Source of the DNA: Desulfotomaculum sp.
Lineage (GTDB): Bacteria > Bacillota > Desulfotomaculia > Desulfotomaculales > Nap2-2B
Direction of reading: 5' to 3'
Length of the DNA stretch: 62,547 nucleotides
Assembly (NCBI GenBank): GCA_003485325.1
Contig: DMZI01000016.1
Location: forward strand, 1-62,547
Numbering within the stretch: position 1 is the stretch's first letter; each line of letters begins with the position of its first letter. The position numbers and the translations under genes were made by a program. Below the pieces are notes generated by a model. That model worked only from the letters and a program-made list of their open reading frames with translations, was not told where the DNA came from and searched no databases. This document shows positions 25,484 to 34,498 of this stretch, one piece after another.

Positions 25484-26035
25484 TTACAATCTGACATTCT
25501 CGGATTCAAGATCCAGTAGCAATTTCTTGAAGTCTATCCTGTCACTGAAACCGCCCAGCTTCCCGTTATGCATAATTACCCTGTGGCAGGGGATCACAAC
25601 GGGCGTAAGATTTGAACCGGCAGCGTTACCAACCGCTCTGGCCGATTTGGGACTTCCGGCGGCTATGCCTACCTGCCTGTAGGAAAGGGTGCTGCCATAA
25701 GGTATTACCCGGATAGCATTTAAAACACGAAACTGGAAGGGTGTGCACCAGGACAGATCTACTGGAATGTCGAAAATAACGGGCATCCTGTTGTAATAAT
25801 CCAGGAGCAGGCTCTTAAAATGCGGGAGCAGTTTATCTAATTCTTCTGCAGGTACGCCTGGGACAAAAAATGCATTCCTATCCTTCCAACTGTTTAATCT
25901 TCTTTCCATTTCATAAATTGCTTCACCGGGACTTTCCTGCGGCAGCGTGAGCGCAGCCAGGCCTTTATTAAACCAGGCGCTGACCACCCATCCGAATGCT
26001 GTTTTAAAAATTTGTGTCTGGATATGCTGTATCAT
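25484..26035 (-). CDS. ogt: Methylated-DNA--protein-cysteine methyltransferase
   Basis: 183 residues of the MGMT/Ogt suicide-repair family. It removes alkyl groups from O6-alkylguanine by transfer to Cys150 in the PCHRV motif. The helix-turn-helix segment with YRQVGIAAGSPKSARAVG precedes it, as usual. Its ATG overlaps the deoC stop by four bases (ATGA), so the two genes are coupled. The functional link with deoxyribose-phosphate catabolism is loose: both concern DNA damage or turnover. Confidence 0.93.
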   Translation of the reverse strand: MIQHIQTQIFKTAFGWVVSAWFNKGLAALTLPQESPGEAIYEMERRLNSWKDRNAFFVPGVPAEELDKLLPHFKSLLLDYYNRMPVIFDIPVDLSWCTPFQFRVLNAIRVIPYGSTLSYRQVGIAAGSPKSARAVGNAAGSNLTPVVIPCHRVIMHNGKLGGFSDRIDFKKLLLDLESENVRL

Positions 26036-26712
26036 TGACCATCGTCCATTTCTTGAAGGATGGCCCTGCCGGAACTTGTGCCCAGTCTTGTTGCCCCGGC
26101 CTCAACCAGAGCGACTGCCTGGGCAAGCGTCTTTATCCCCCCGGCGGCCTTTATGCCCATTACCTGCCCGATAACGCTTTTGATAAGCGCTACGTCTTCT
26201 ACAGTTGCGCCAGCGCTGCCAAACCCTGTGCTTGTCTTGATAATGCGCGCGCCGGCATCCCGGGCGATGAGGCAGGCGGCCTTTTTCTCCTGGCTGCTCA
26301 AGTAGCAAGTTTCGATGATTACTTTCACATGCCCGTTACGGCAGGCTGATACGGCATCGACAACGGCTTTTATTTCATCTTCAACTTGTCTGTAGTATCC
26401 GCTTTTCAGCGCTCCCAGGTTGATGACCATGTCTATCCCGGAACAGCCGTTTTGCATAGCTTCAGCTGCCTCACTGAGCTTAACCGGAGTTGTCGTTGCG
26501 CCCAAGGGGAAGCCGATTACCGTGCAAATCCCGGTTTTTGTCCCGGATAGCTCTGCCGCGGCCTTTTTTACCCAGCAGGGGTTTACGCATATATACCCAA
26601 ACCCGTATATTCCGGCTTCTTCACACAGCAGCAGGATGTCCTTTTCGGAGGCCGTCGCCTTCAGAAGAGTATGGTCGATAATTTCAGCCATTTGATCTCT
26701 TGTTGGATTCAT
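26032..26712 (-). CDS. deoC: Deoxyribose-phosphate aldolase
   Basis: 226 residues, normal DeoC length. It starts with the family IDHTLLKATAS segment and contains VCVNP-like ICVNP, the VKVIIETCYL strand and the Schiff-base lysine in RIIKTSTGF. It splits 2-deoxyribose-5-phosphate into glyceraldehyde-3-phosphate and acetaldehyde. A GGGTGAT site precedes the ATG; another ATG four bases upstream is out of frame. First gene of a two-gene unit with ogt. Confidence 0.94.
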   Translation of the reverse strand: MNPTRDQMAEIIDHTLLKATASEKDILLLCEEAGIYGFGYICVNPCWVKKAAAELSGTKTGICTVIGFPLGATTTPVKLSEAAEAMQNGCSGIDMVINLGALKSGYYRQVEDEIKAVVDAVSACRNGHVKVIIETCYLSSQEKKAACLIARDAGARIIKTSTGFGSAGATVEDVALIKSVIGQVMGIKAAGGIKTLAQAVALVEAGATRLGTSSGRAILQEMDDGQ

Positions 26713-26758
26713 TCATTCGATCACCCGTTTCACCATACCTGAAGGTGGGCTAAAAGTC

Positions 26759-26800
26759 AATAAAAAAACCCCCACGCCTGTATATGAGCGAAGGGGGTTT
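26759..26800 (-). terminator. Rho-independent terminator of groES-groEL
   Basis: On the minus strand AAACCCCC (from 26800) pairs with GGGGGTTT (ending 26766), with an additional CGC/GCG pair, followed by a run of T (plus-strand A at 26762-26768), 18 bases after the groEL stop. Confidence 0.85.
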
Positions 26801-26817
26801 GGGTTTGACGGGTATAA

Positions 26818-28455
26818 TTACATCATCGGGGGCATGCCGCCGCCCATGCCGCCGCCCATGCCGCCGAAATCATCTTTTTTATCGGGTTTGTCGGCGACCA
26901 GGGTCTCAGTCGTCAGGATCATTGCCGCGATGGATGCTGCGTTTTGCAGAGCTGAACGGGTCACTTTTGCAGGATCGACAATACCAGCTTCGATCATGTT
27001 GACATAGTTGCCCACTAAAGCGTTAAAACCAACGCCGGGGTCAGATGTTTTAACTTTTTCCACAACTATGGAACCTTCCACACCGGCATTATTGGCGATC
27101 TGTCTCACGGGCTCTTCCAGGGCCTTGCGGATTATGTTAATCCCTGTATTTTCGTCTGGGGTCTCGCCCTCTAGGTCTTCTAGAGATTTTACGGCTTCAA
27201 TATACGCTACGCCGCCGCCGGGGACAATTCCTTCTTCTACAGCCGCCCGGGTCGCGTTGAGGGCGTCTTCGATGCGCAGTTTCTTTTCTTTCATCTCTGT
27301 TTCGGTTGCGGCGCCGACCTGGATGACGGCTACTCCGCCGGCCAGTTTTGCAAGGCGCTCCTGTAGTTTTTCACGGTCGAAATCAGAGGTTGTTTCCTCA
27401 ATCTGCTTCTTAATCTGTCCTATTCTAGCGGTTATGGTATCAGCGTTGCCGGCCCCGCCGACAATAATTGTTTCTTCCTTCTTAATTCTGACCTTTGATG
27501 CTTTGCCCAGCATGTCCACAGTGGTCTTGTCAAGCTTTAAGCCGAGTTCTTCGCTGATGACGGTACCGTTGGTAAGGATGGCGATGTCTTCGAGCATGGC
27601 CTTGCGCCTGTCTCCAAAACCCGGCGCCTTTACAGCCGCGCATGATAGCGTGCCGCGCAGTTTGTTGAGTACCAGTGTCGCCAGGGCTTCACCTTCAATA
27701 TCTTCAGCAATGATCACGATTGGCCGGCCGGACTGGACAACTTTCTCCATAACCGGCAGCAGGTCCGCTATTGCGCTGATCTTCTTGTCGGTGAGCAGGA
27801 TATAAGGTTCGTTTAATATAGCCTCCATCTTGTCGGCGTCCGTAATCATATAGGGAGAAATATAACCCCGGTCAAAGTTCATTCCTTCGACTATTTCAAG
27901 GGTCGTTCCAATGCCCTTGGATTCCTCAACGGTGATTACGCCGTCCTTGCCGACTTTCTCCATGGCTTCGGAAACCAGTTCGCCGATCTCAGTGTTATTT
28001 GCAGAAATGGATGCGACCTGGGAAATGGCAGATTTGGTCTCGACCTTTTTAGCGCTCGACTTGATTGCTTCAACGACCTTTTCGACCGCTTTCTCAATTC
28101 CCAGTTTGACAATCATGGGATTGGCGCCGGCGGCAACATTCTTCATTCCCTCGCGTACGATTGCCTGGGCTAAAAGTGCTGCGGTCGTGGTGCCGTCACC
28201 GGCGACATCATTTGTTTTTGTGGCTACTTCCTTGACCAATTGGGCGCCCATATTTTCAAGCGGGTCGCTCAGTTCGATTTCCCGGGCGATGGTGACACCG
28301 TCGTTGATAATCATAGGAGAACCGAATTTCTTCTCCAGCACAACGTTGCGGCCTTTGGGGCCAAGTGTCACACGGACCGCGTCCGCCAGGGCATTGACTC
28401 CCTTTTCTAATGCACGCCTTGCGTCTTCACGGAAGACGATTTCTTTTCCAGCCAA
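26818..28455 (-). CDS. groEL: Chaperonin GroEL (60 kDa)
   Basis: 545 residues, full family length, with the canonical N-terminus (AGKEIVFREDARRALEKGVN), the DGTTTAALLAQ ATP-site motif near 86-97 and a Gly-Met-rich tail (GGMGGGMGGGMPPMM). It forms the double-ring folding chamber with GroES. Eighteen bases separate it from groES and AAGGAGG precedes the ATG. Regulated through the CIRCE operator ahead of groES. Confidence 0.98.
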   Translation of the reverse strand: MAGKEIVFREDARRALEKGVNALADAVRVTLGPKGRNVVLEKKFGSPMIINDGVTIAREIELSDPLENMGAQLVKEVATKTNDVAGDGTTTAALLAQAIVREGMKNVAAGANPMIVKLGIEKAVEKVVEAIKSSAKKVETKSAISQVASISANNTEIGELVSEAMEKVGKDGVITVEESKGIGTTLEIVEGMNFDRGYISPYMITDADKMEAILNEPYILLTDKKISAIADLLPVMEKVVQSGRPIVIIAEDIEGEALATLVLNKLRGTLSCAAVKAPGFGDRRKAMLEDIAILTNGTVISEELGLKLDKTTVDMLGKASKVRIKKEETIIVGGAGNADTITARIGQIKKQIEETTSDFDREKLQERLAKLAGGVAVIQVGAATETEMKEKKLRIEDALNATRAAVEEGIVPGGGVAYIEAVKSLEDLEGETPDENTGINIIRKALEEPVRQIANNAGVEGSIVVEKVKTSDPGVGFNALVGNYVNMIEAGIVDPAKVTRSALQNAASIAAMILTTETLVADKPDKKDDFGGMGGGMGGGMPPMM

Positions 28456-28472
28456 TTTTCATACCTCCTTAA

Positions 28473-28760
28473 TTATTTTACAATTACGCCAAGAATGTCA
28501 GATTCGCGCATAATCAGGTATTCAACATCATCAAGCTTGATCTCGTTGCCGGCGTATTTAGAGAAAAGTATCTTGTCTCCTACTTGAAGATCAATTGACA
28601 CTCTTGTGCCATTGTCCAGCAGCCTGCCCGGACCCACTGCTACGACTTCCCCTTCCTGGGGTTTTTCTTTCGCTGTTTCCGGCAGTACAATGCCTCCTTT
28701 AGTTACCTCTTCGCTCGGCAGTGGTTTGATGACTACCCTTTCACCTAGTGGTCTGATCAC
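28473..28760 (-). CDS. groES: Co-chaperonin GroES (10 kDa)
   Basis: 95 residues; begins IRPLGERVVIKPLPSEEVTKGG and has the mobile loop and EVVAVGPG motif. It caps GroEL. First gene of the groES-groEL operon, with an AAGGAGGG site. Confidence 0.98.
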   Translation of the reverse strand: MIRPLGERVVIKPLPSEEVTKGGIVLPETAKEKPQEGEVVAVGPGRLLDNGTRVSIDLQVGDKILFSKYAGNEIKLDDVEYLIMRESDILGVIVK

Positions 28761-28801
28761 CTAAAATCCCTCCTTAAAGGATTTGTAAGTTAGTCTAGTT
28801 G

Positions 28802-28828
28802 TTAGCACTCGATAATAGTGAGTGCTAA
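28802..28828 (-). promoter_or_regulatory. CIRCE operator (HrcA site)
   Basis: TTAGCACTC, nine-base spacer, GAGTGCTAA: a perfect match to the CIRCE consensus, between the groES promoter and start codon. HrcA repression is expected; hrcA itself is not in the window. Confidence 0.97.
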
Positions 28829-28838
28829 CAATAGCTAA

Positions 28839-28867
28839 ATAATATTAAACAGTGACATTTATGACAA
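28839..28867 (-). promoter_or_regulatory. Sigma-A promoter of groES-groEL
   Basis: TTGTCA (28862-28867), 17-base spacer, TATTAT (28839-28844) on the minus strand, immediately upstream of the CIRCE element, the standard arrangement. Confidence 0.75.
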
Positions 28868-29016
28868 CCATCATTCTCCAACAAAATAGCCCGTCTTTGT
28901 TGATTAGAATAAATCTTCTTTGAATTTCTTTATCTTTCCTTTTATTTTCATATTATGTTCATATATTCTTTCCGCTGTATGGGATTTTTATACCGGGGAA
29001 AGGCAAATATTTCTTT

Positions 29017-29505
29017 TTAGCCCCCGCATTCCCCGGTTCTGCCGGTGAGGATCTCCATGCCGTGGATAAGTGTGGGGAAAAGTATATCCAGGCACTCCCT
29101 TACCGCTTTAAGGCTGCCGGGCAGGTTTATAATCAGGGTGCCTTTTCTGATTCCCGCCGTTGCCCTGCTCAGCATGGCCCGCGGGGTCTTTTTCAAACTT
29201 TCCAGGCGCATAATTTCAGGAATGCCGGGTACTTCTTTTTCGATGATCTTTTTGGTTGCTTCCGGTGTATTGTCGCGCGAGGAAAATCCCGTCCCGCCGG
29301 TGGTAAAGATCAGGTCCAGCTTCTCTTCATCGCACATGGCAAGCAGGGCGTTTTCAAGATCTTCATGATTGTCAGGCACGATAAGGTGAGTTTTTACCTT
29401 CCAGCCTAATTCTTCAATAAACTCCCTGATTGCCGCTCCGCTCAGGTCTTCGCGTTTCCCACCGGACCCTTTATCACTGGCCGTAAGGATTCCTACAGAA
29501 TACAT
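29017..29505 (-). CDS. mogA: Molybdopterin adenylyltransferase-like protein (MogA/MoaB)
   Basis: 162 residues starting at ATG 29505, nine bases after AAGGAG; a longer frame upstream has no support. The MoCF-BD signature TTGGTGFSSRDNTPEA is intact, with the IINLPGS segment at the end. It activates molybdopterin by adenylylation ahead of metal insertion. Divergent from fdhD, so the two share a small intergenic region; both serve molybdo- or tungsto-enzymes such as formate dehydrogenase. MoaB versus MogA cannot be separated with certainty. Confidence 0.88.
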   Translation of the reverse strand: MYSVGILTASDKGSGGKREDLSGAAIREFIEELGWKVKTHLIVPDNHEDLENALLAMCDEEKLDLIFTTGGTGFSSRDNTPEATKKIIEKEVPGIPEIMRLESLKKTPRAMLSRATAGIRKGTLIINLPGSLKAVRECLDILFPTLIHGMEILTGRTGECGG

Positions 29506-29552
29506 TTGATGTCGCTCCTTTAGAGATTTTATCGCTATTAAGTTTAACATAC

Positions 29553-29581
29553 TTGTACTGGTTTTTCCAACGCGGTAAAAT
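29553..29581 (+). promoter_or_regulatory. Sigma-A-like promoter of fdhD
   Basis: TTGTAC (29553-29558), 17-base spacer, TAAAAT (29576-29581), ending 22 bases before the fdhD start. Confidence 0.6.
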
Positions 29582-29603
29582 AAACTGTGGGGTGTTATAA
29601 AGT

Positions 29604-30413
29604 TTGCCGGATTACACAACCTCAATCGAAGTCAGGCGATATAACCACAGCGGGCTGTCTGTATTACAGGATGTGATTATTAAGGAAAGGCCGATAACCC
29701 TTTTTGTGAACGGCAAAGAACTGGCTGCGATTGTTTGTTCTCCTGTTCACTTAAAAGAGCTTGCGGTCGGTTTTCTTTATTCGGAGGGGATTTTTCAGGA
29801 AAGAAAAGATCTCCGGGCAGTTTCCGTAAATGAGGAAGAGGGAATTATCCGGGTGGAAGCGGATGGCCGGATTCCTTCAGATGAAGATTTGCGCAAACGG
29901 TACGTGACAACCTGCAGCGGGAAAGGGAAAACTACATTTTATCTTGTGGACGATATGCTCAAGATTAAGCCTGCAGAGAGCGGCCTGGTTTTAACCGTTG
30001 ACGAAATTCTTCACTTGAGCGAGGAAATTGAAAAAAACACCGTCGTTTTCAGATCTACCGGCGGTACCCATGGTGTTTCCCTTTGCACGAGTAAAGAAGT
30101 TATCTGCACCTTCGAGGATATCGGAAGGCATAATGCAGTGGATAAAATGGTTGGATACTGCCTTTTGAAAGGAATTTCTTTAGATGATAAAGTAATTGTT
30201 TTCAGCGGGCGAATTTCCTCGGAAATAATCATTAAAATTGCCCGTATCAAATCACCCATGATTATTTCCCGCGGCGCCCCCACAGATATGGCGCTTGGCA
30301 TAGCAAAACAGTTAGGCATAACAGTTATTGGATTTGCCCGTCCTGATAAGTTTAACGTTTATTCAAACGATCAAAGGGTTGCGTTAGAAAATAAAGAGGG
30401 CTTAAAAAAATGA
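29604..30413 (+). CDS. fdhD: Formate dehydrogenase accessory sulfurtransferase FdhD
   Basis: 269 residues. FdhD passes sulfur from IscS-type desulfurase to the Mo/W-bis-MGD cofactor of formate dehydrogenases. Family motifs present are RSTGGTHGVSLC, FEDIGRHNAVDK and FSGRISSE. The flexible loop that normally has two cysteines shows TTCSGKGK here, with a single Cys104. TTG start after GGGGTG. It overlaps the next, paralogous gene by four bases (ATGA). Confidence 0.9.
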   Translation: MPDYTTSIEVRRYNHSGLSVLQDVIIKERPITLFVNGKELAAIVCSPVHLKELAVGFLYSEGIFQERKDLRAVSVNEEEGIIRVEADGRIPSDEDLRKRYVTTCSGKGKTTFYLVDDMLKIKPAESGLVLTVDEILHLSEEIEKNTVVFRSTGGTHGVSLCTSKEVICTFEDIGRHNAVDKMVGYCLLKGISLDDKVIVFSGRISSEIIIKIARIKSPMIISRGAPTDMALGIAKQLGITVIGFARPDKFNVYSNDQRVALENKEGLKK

Positions 30414-31219
30414 CGCCTACTTCAAAGGTAGTTATCGAGACAACAGAGGTGGATAGTAAAAAATCGACTATCTTACAGGATGTGGTGGTCAAGGAAAGAC
30501 AGGTTAACCTTCTCTTCAACGGTCAGGAACTTGGAGTTATAGACTGTATTCAGGATTCACTGCGGGAACTTGCCCTTGGCTTTCTTTTTACAGAGGGGTA
30601 TCTCCGTAAAAAAGATGAATTAAAACGGATTTTCTTAAGCGATAACAGCAGTTTGCTTATGGTAGAGACGCTTGCCTACGAACCGAAAGAGGAGGATTTC
30701 ATAAGGCCTATTGGTACCAGTTCTAAAAGCAGGTGGCCTTCCCTGCGGCCGGAAGGCTATGAAGAGGCTCTAAATCCGGTCGTATCCGATCTTGTTGTAT
30801 CATATGAACAGGTAATCGGCCTGAATCTTCAGTTCGATTACCTCTCTGTGCTTTTGGCGTCAACAAGGGCCACTCACGGAGCGGCCCTGTGCACGAACAG
30901 CAAAATTATCCGGCTTTTTGAAGACATCGGCAGATTTAACGCAATAGACAAGATGGTTGGTTTTACTTTCTTCGAGGAAATACCTTCATCCGATAAACTG
31001 GTGTTTTTCAGCGGCCGGGTTTCTTCCGGAATTATCACAAAACTCCTGCGTATCGGGGTACCGGTGATTATTTCCCGGGACTATCCTACCGATCAGGCGA
31101 TTGAGCTGGCGCGTGAAAAAGGTATCACCGTAGTAGGCGCCGTCAAAGAGGACAAATTTATTATCTTCACCCACGGAGAAAGGGTTGATTTGGGCAGTAA
31201 GGCAAAAACCTGCTTTTAA
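30410..31219 (+). CDS. Second FdhD-like protein, lacking the loop cysteines
   Basis: 269 residues, the same length as the gene before it and clearly paralogous. It shares LQDVVVKERQVNLLFNGQEL-type start, STRATHGAALC, FEDIGRFNAIDKMVG and FSGRVSSG. The loop region reads PIGTSSKSRWPSLRP, so no cysteine is available for persulfide transfer. It may bind cofactor or act as partner of the first FdhD rather than as a sulfurtransferase. ATGA overlap implies coupled translation and perhaps a heteromer. Its stop overlaps the convergent DUF1847 gene. Confidence 0.82.
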   Translation: MTPTSKVVIETTEVDSKKSTILQDVVVKERQVNLLFNGQELGVIDCIQDSLRELALGFLFTEGYLRKKDELKRIFLSDNSSLLMVETLAYEPKEEDFIRPIGTSSKSRWPSLRPEGYEEALNPVVSDLVVSYEQVIGLNLQFDYLSVLLASTRATHGAALCTNSKIIRLFEDIGRFNAIDKMVGFTFFEEIPSSDKLVFFSGRVSSGIITKLLRIGVPVIISRDYPTDQAIELAREKGITVVGAVKEDKFIIFTHGERVDLGSKAKTCF

Positions 31220-32043
31220 AAACAGCCTAGTTCGCAGGCTTTGAGCTTTATTTTCAGGCTGTTGCAGGCATTTCCCACTGTACGGGGCCTTACTTTCAGT
31301 TTTGCAGCCAGCTGGCGTGCCCCCGAACAGGTTAACTTACCATCGACGGCTGCTTTTTTAACAGCTTCCAGTACCTGTTGTGATATCTCGTCGCCGGTTT
31401 CTACAGCAGTTCGCTTCTGGTGGCTGGCAAATTTTGCCGCAAAATAATTCTCTGCATAGATTGCTCCAAGTGGGTTATGGGCAAGAACCCGGTCCTTTAC
31501 TGCAAGAACTGTCACCGGGGCTGCCGAGTAGCGGATAAAAAGCGTGTCGTGTCCCACACACAATCCCAGTAGAATATTTAACTCTGTTCCTGCTTCTTTT
31601 AAAAGTCCGGCCTGGGCTATGGGATTGCACATAGGTTCGAATTGACCGGGCCGAACTTTCTGGCTGTCATTCAGACCCAGTTTTTCTTTGCCCTGAGCTC
31701 CTGTTTTGCATACTACAGAGGTTACCTTAAAGCCGGCATCCTGTAATATTTTGGATACCTGCCGCGCCTCTTTTCGCAGACCCACACAAAAAGCAAGCCC
31801 CAGTTCTTTAAAACCAGCCCGCCAGCTGAATTCGATAATTTCCTCCAGCCTCGTCCAGATGCAGTAGCCTTCCGATTCGACCAGTGCAGAGTTATAGCTG
31901 ATATTCTTGTTGTCTTCCTTTTCGTACTCGCGGAGCGTTTCCTCGTATAATTCCTGATGATCCCGCATGGGGCAGTGATCCGGCATCTTTTCCAGCCGCC
32001 CGTCCCAACATGAGAACTGACCGCAGTTAGCGCAATTACTCAT
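31216..32043 (-). CDS. DUF1847 cysteine-rich protein with C-terminal helix-turn-helix-like segment
   Basis: 275 residues from ATG 32043, eight bases after AAGGAGG. The N-terminus has CANCGQFSCW and later DHCPM, a metal-binding-type cluster. The middle contains an ELGLAFCVGLRKEA segment and GLCVGHDTLFI, usual in DUF1847. About 45 C-terminal residues (SGARQLAAKLKVRPRTVGNA) look like a small DNA-binding helix-turn-helix domain. Function unknown; convergent with two fdhD genes, so a link to formate dehydrogenase or metal-cofactor metabolism is possible. Confidence 0.78.
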   Translation of the reverse strand: MSNCANCGQFSCWDGRLEKMPDHCPMRDHQELYEETLREYEKEDNKNISYNSALVESEGYCIWTRLEEIIEFSWRAGFKELGLAFCVGLRKEARQVSKILQDAGFKVTSVVCKTGAQGKEKLGLNDSQKVRPGQFEPMCNPIAQAGLLKEAGTELNILLGLCVGHDTLFIRYSAAPVTVLAVKDRVLAHNPLGAIYAENYFAAKFASHQKRTAVETGDEISQQVLEAVKKAAVDGKLTCSGARQLAAKLKVRPRTVGNACNSLKIKLKACELGCF

Positions 32044-32307
32044 CAGTGATACCTCCTTAAAGTTTAGTCTAAAAATAAGACTTCCTTTCATTTTATATTT
32101 ATCTTCAGAAACATTTTAAATTTGGAAGCCTATATTAAAGATTTCTCTGGATTTGGGCTATTTCCTTCCGGTTTAAAATTACCGGTAAAATTAAAGTTTA
32201 TGTTTTAAAATGAGCTTCCTGGAAAAAATAAAGAAGGAAAAAAATGTACTAAAGTCGAATTATCTCTAAGCCGTTTATATTAAGTTAAAATTTAGGAGGT
32301 TAATGAG

Positions 32308-33306
32308 TTGGCAAAAGTTTTGTATGATTCGGATGTAAAAATGGATGCCCTGCGCGGCAAGAAAATAGCAGTGATCGGTTATGGAAGCCAGGGTCATGCT
32401 CAGGCGCAGAATTTGAAAGACAGCGGCCTGGACGTTATTGTAGGGGAATTAAAGGGGACCGCTGCCTGGGAACAGGCTGTAAAAGACGGCCTTAATGTTA
32501 CAAGCGCGGCGGAGGCGGCGAAGGCCGCCGATATTATCCAATTCCTGGTTCCTGACCAGTATCAGGCTGAAGTTTATAAAAAAGAGGTTGTGGAAGGACT
32601 GGAAGAGGGAAACGCCCTGATGTTTTCCCACGGTTTCAATATCCATTTCCACCAGATTGTCCCGCCGGCAAATATTGACGTGACGATGATCGCACCCAAA
32701 AGTCCCGGTCACCTGGTTCGCAGGATGTACACCGAAGGTAGGGGCGTGCCTGCCCTGTTGGCTGTCTTCCAGGACTATACCGGCAAGGCGCATGAACTGG
32801 CCTTAGCTTACGCTTGGGGCATTGGCGCAACCCGGGCGGGTGTAATTGAAACAACTTTCAGGGAGGAAACCGAAACCGATCTGTTTGGTGAGCAGTGTGT
32901 GCTTTGCGGCGGTGTGACTTCTCTTGTCAAAACAGGGTTTGAAGTGCTGGTCGAAGCCGGTTATCAGCCGGAGATAGCTTATTTTGAATGTCTTCACGAA
33001 TTAAAGCTAATCGTTGATTTAATGTACGAGCAAGGCCTGTCGATGATGCGCTACTCGATCAGCGACACTGCTGAATACGGGGATCTGACAAGGGGACCGA
33101 GGTTAATCAACGGCGCCGTACGGGAAGAAATGGAATGTATTCTGGAAGAAATTCAAACCGGGGAATTTGCACGGGAATGGATTCTCGAGAATCTGGCCAA
33201 CCGACCAGTTTTTCAGGCCTTGAGGGAAAGGGAAAAGGAGCACCTGATCGAGATAGTGGGAGCCGAGTTGCGGTCAATGATGCCCTGGTTGAAGAACCGG
33301 GGTTAA
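32308..33306 (+). CDS. ilvC: Ketol-acid reductoisomerase (NADP+)
   Basis: 332 residues, class I length. The Rossmann motif GYGSQGHAQAQN lies at 24-35, and the C-terminal knotted domain has the metal-binding ETFREETETDLFGEQ stretch. Catalyses the second step of valine/leucine/isoleucine synthesis. TTG start eight bases after AGGAGG. It stands alone: no ilvB, ilvH, ilvD or leu genes are nearby. No T-box leader is evident in the 260 bases upstream. Confidence 0.96.
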   Translation: MAKVLYDSDVKMDALRGKKIAVIGYGSQGHAQAQNLKDSGLDVIVGELKGTAAWEQAVKDGLNVTSAAEAAKAADIIQFLVPDQYQAEVYKKEVVEGLEEGNALMFSHGFNIHFHQIVPPANIDVTMIAPKSPGHLVRRMYTEGRGVPALLAVFQDYTGKAHELALAYAWGIGATRAGVIETTFREETETDLFGEQCVLCGGVTSLVKTGFEVLVEAGYQPEIAYFECLHELKLIVDLMYEQGLSMMRYSISDTAEYGDLTRGPRLINGAVREEMECILEEIQTGEFAREWILENLANRPVFQALREREKEHLIEIVGAELRSMMPWLKNRG

Positions 33307-33508
33307 AACGGCGCCGCGACTTAATACATATATGGGGTAATAGGCGGTACCGGCCATTTTGCAGCCTTTGATCCTGCGTGTGTTTTTTAGTTAAATTAAC
33401 GCTGCAGGTGAGAAACTTTATATGGAATGCAAAAGGTTTGAACCGCCATTATTTTTAGGAAGGCCGAAAAAAACAGCTGACATAACAGGTTTAATTGGGG
33501 GATAAAAA

Positions 33509-34492
33509 ATGGCGGCAGATTACCAGGATTACTACGAAACCCTGGGTATTAACCGGGGCGCTACGGAAAAAGAAATCAAGGCCGCATACCGGAAACTTGC
33601 CCGTAAATGGCACCCTGATCTACATGCGGGCAAAAAGAAAAAGGATGCAGAAGAAAAATTCAAAAAGATTAATGAGGCATACGAGGTTCTCAGCGATCCC
33701 GAGAGAAGGGCAAAATATGACCATCTGGGCAGCAACTGGCAGGCGCAGGATTTTGGGCCTCCTTCCGGAGCAGGTGAAGATGTTCATTTTTACTCGAATG
33801 CCGATTTAAAAGGCGGAGGCTTTAGCGAATTCTTTCAAACACTTTTCGGAGATCGCTTTAATAAGGCCGAGACAGCTTACCGTTCCAAGGCTGTGAACGG
33901 CCGGGATGTAGAGAGTGAGATAGAGCTTACTCTGGAAGAGGTATACCACGGCACGACCAAAGGTTTTCAAATTTCCAACGGCGCTATCTGCCATATGTGC
34001 AGCGGCACGGGATTCCAGGGCAAAGGTTTTTGCCCGGCTTGCGGGGGAACCGGAACATTGCCGGAAACAAAAACACTGCAGGTTAAGGTTCCACCTGGCC
34101 TTTCTGAGGGAAGCCGCATACGCCTGAGGGGTCAGGGCGGGGAAGGCCTTTCGGGAGGCAAAAGGGGAGACCTGTATCTTAAGGTGCATATCCTACCGCA
34201 CCCCTTTTTTACCTTAAAAGACAACAACCTGGAGACGGAAGTTGTCATTTCTCCTGAAGATGCAGTATTAGGGACTAAAGTATCTGTGCAGACGCTTGAC
34301 GGCCCCGTTACAATGACAGTTCCTGCAGGAAGCCGGTCAGGAAGAAGGCTCAGGCTGAAAGAAAAGGGAATGCCCATCAAAGGCGGAGGCCGGGGAGATC
34401 AATATGTTCGCATTGTAATCGACATTCCGGAATTTCTCACCGAAGAGCAGAAAAGAATATACCGGCAGCTTAAAGAAACTAAAACGGGGTAG
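33509..34492 (+). CDS. cbpA: DnaJ/CbpA-type J-domain co-chaperone with a half zinc finger
   Basis: 327 residues. The J domain (5-70) has the HPD motif at 35-37. The C-terminal substrate-binding domain (about 145-320) contains only two CxxCxGxG motifs (Cys161/164 and Cys175/178), where full DnaJ has four and CbpA none. It would stimulate Hsp70 ATPase and deliver clients. ATG with a GGGGG site. First gene of cbpA-cbpM-clpB. Confidence 0.88.
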   Translation: MAADYQDYYETLGINRGATEKEIKAAYRKLARKWHPDLHAGKKKKDAEEKFKKINEAYEVLSDPERRAKYDHLGSNWQAQDFGPPSGAGEDVHFYSNADLKGGGFSEFFQTLFGDRFNKAETAYRSKAVNGRDVESEIELTLEEVYHGTTKGFQISNGAICHMCSGTGFQGKGFCPACGGTGTLPETKTLQVKVPPGLSEGSRIRLRGQGGEGLSGGKRGDLYLKVHILPHPFFTLKDNNLETEVVISPEDAVLGTKVSVQTLDGPVTMTVPAGSRSGRRLRLKEKGMPIKGGGRGDQYVRIVIDIPEFLTEEQKRIYRQLKETKTG

Positions 34493-34498
34493 AGATCA

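Noticed and set aside
27008..28513. Long plus-strand frames (265 and 200 codons) opposite groEL
   Set aside because: Ser/Ala-rich antisense frames created by the codon bias of groEL; no ribosome sites.
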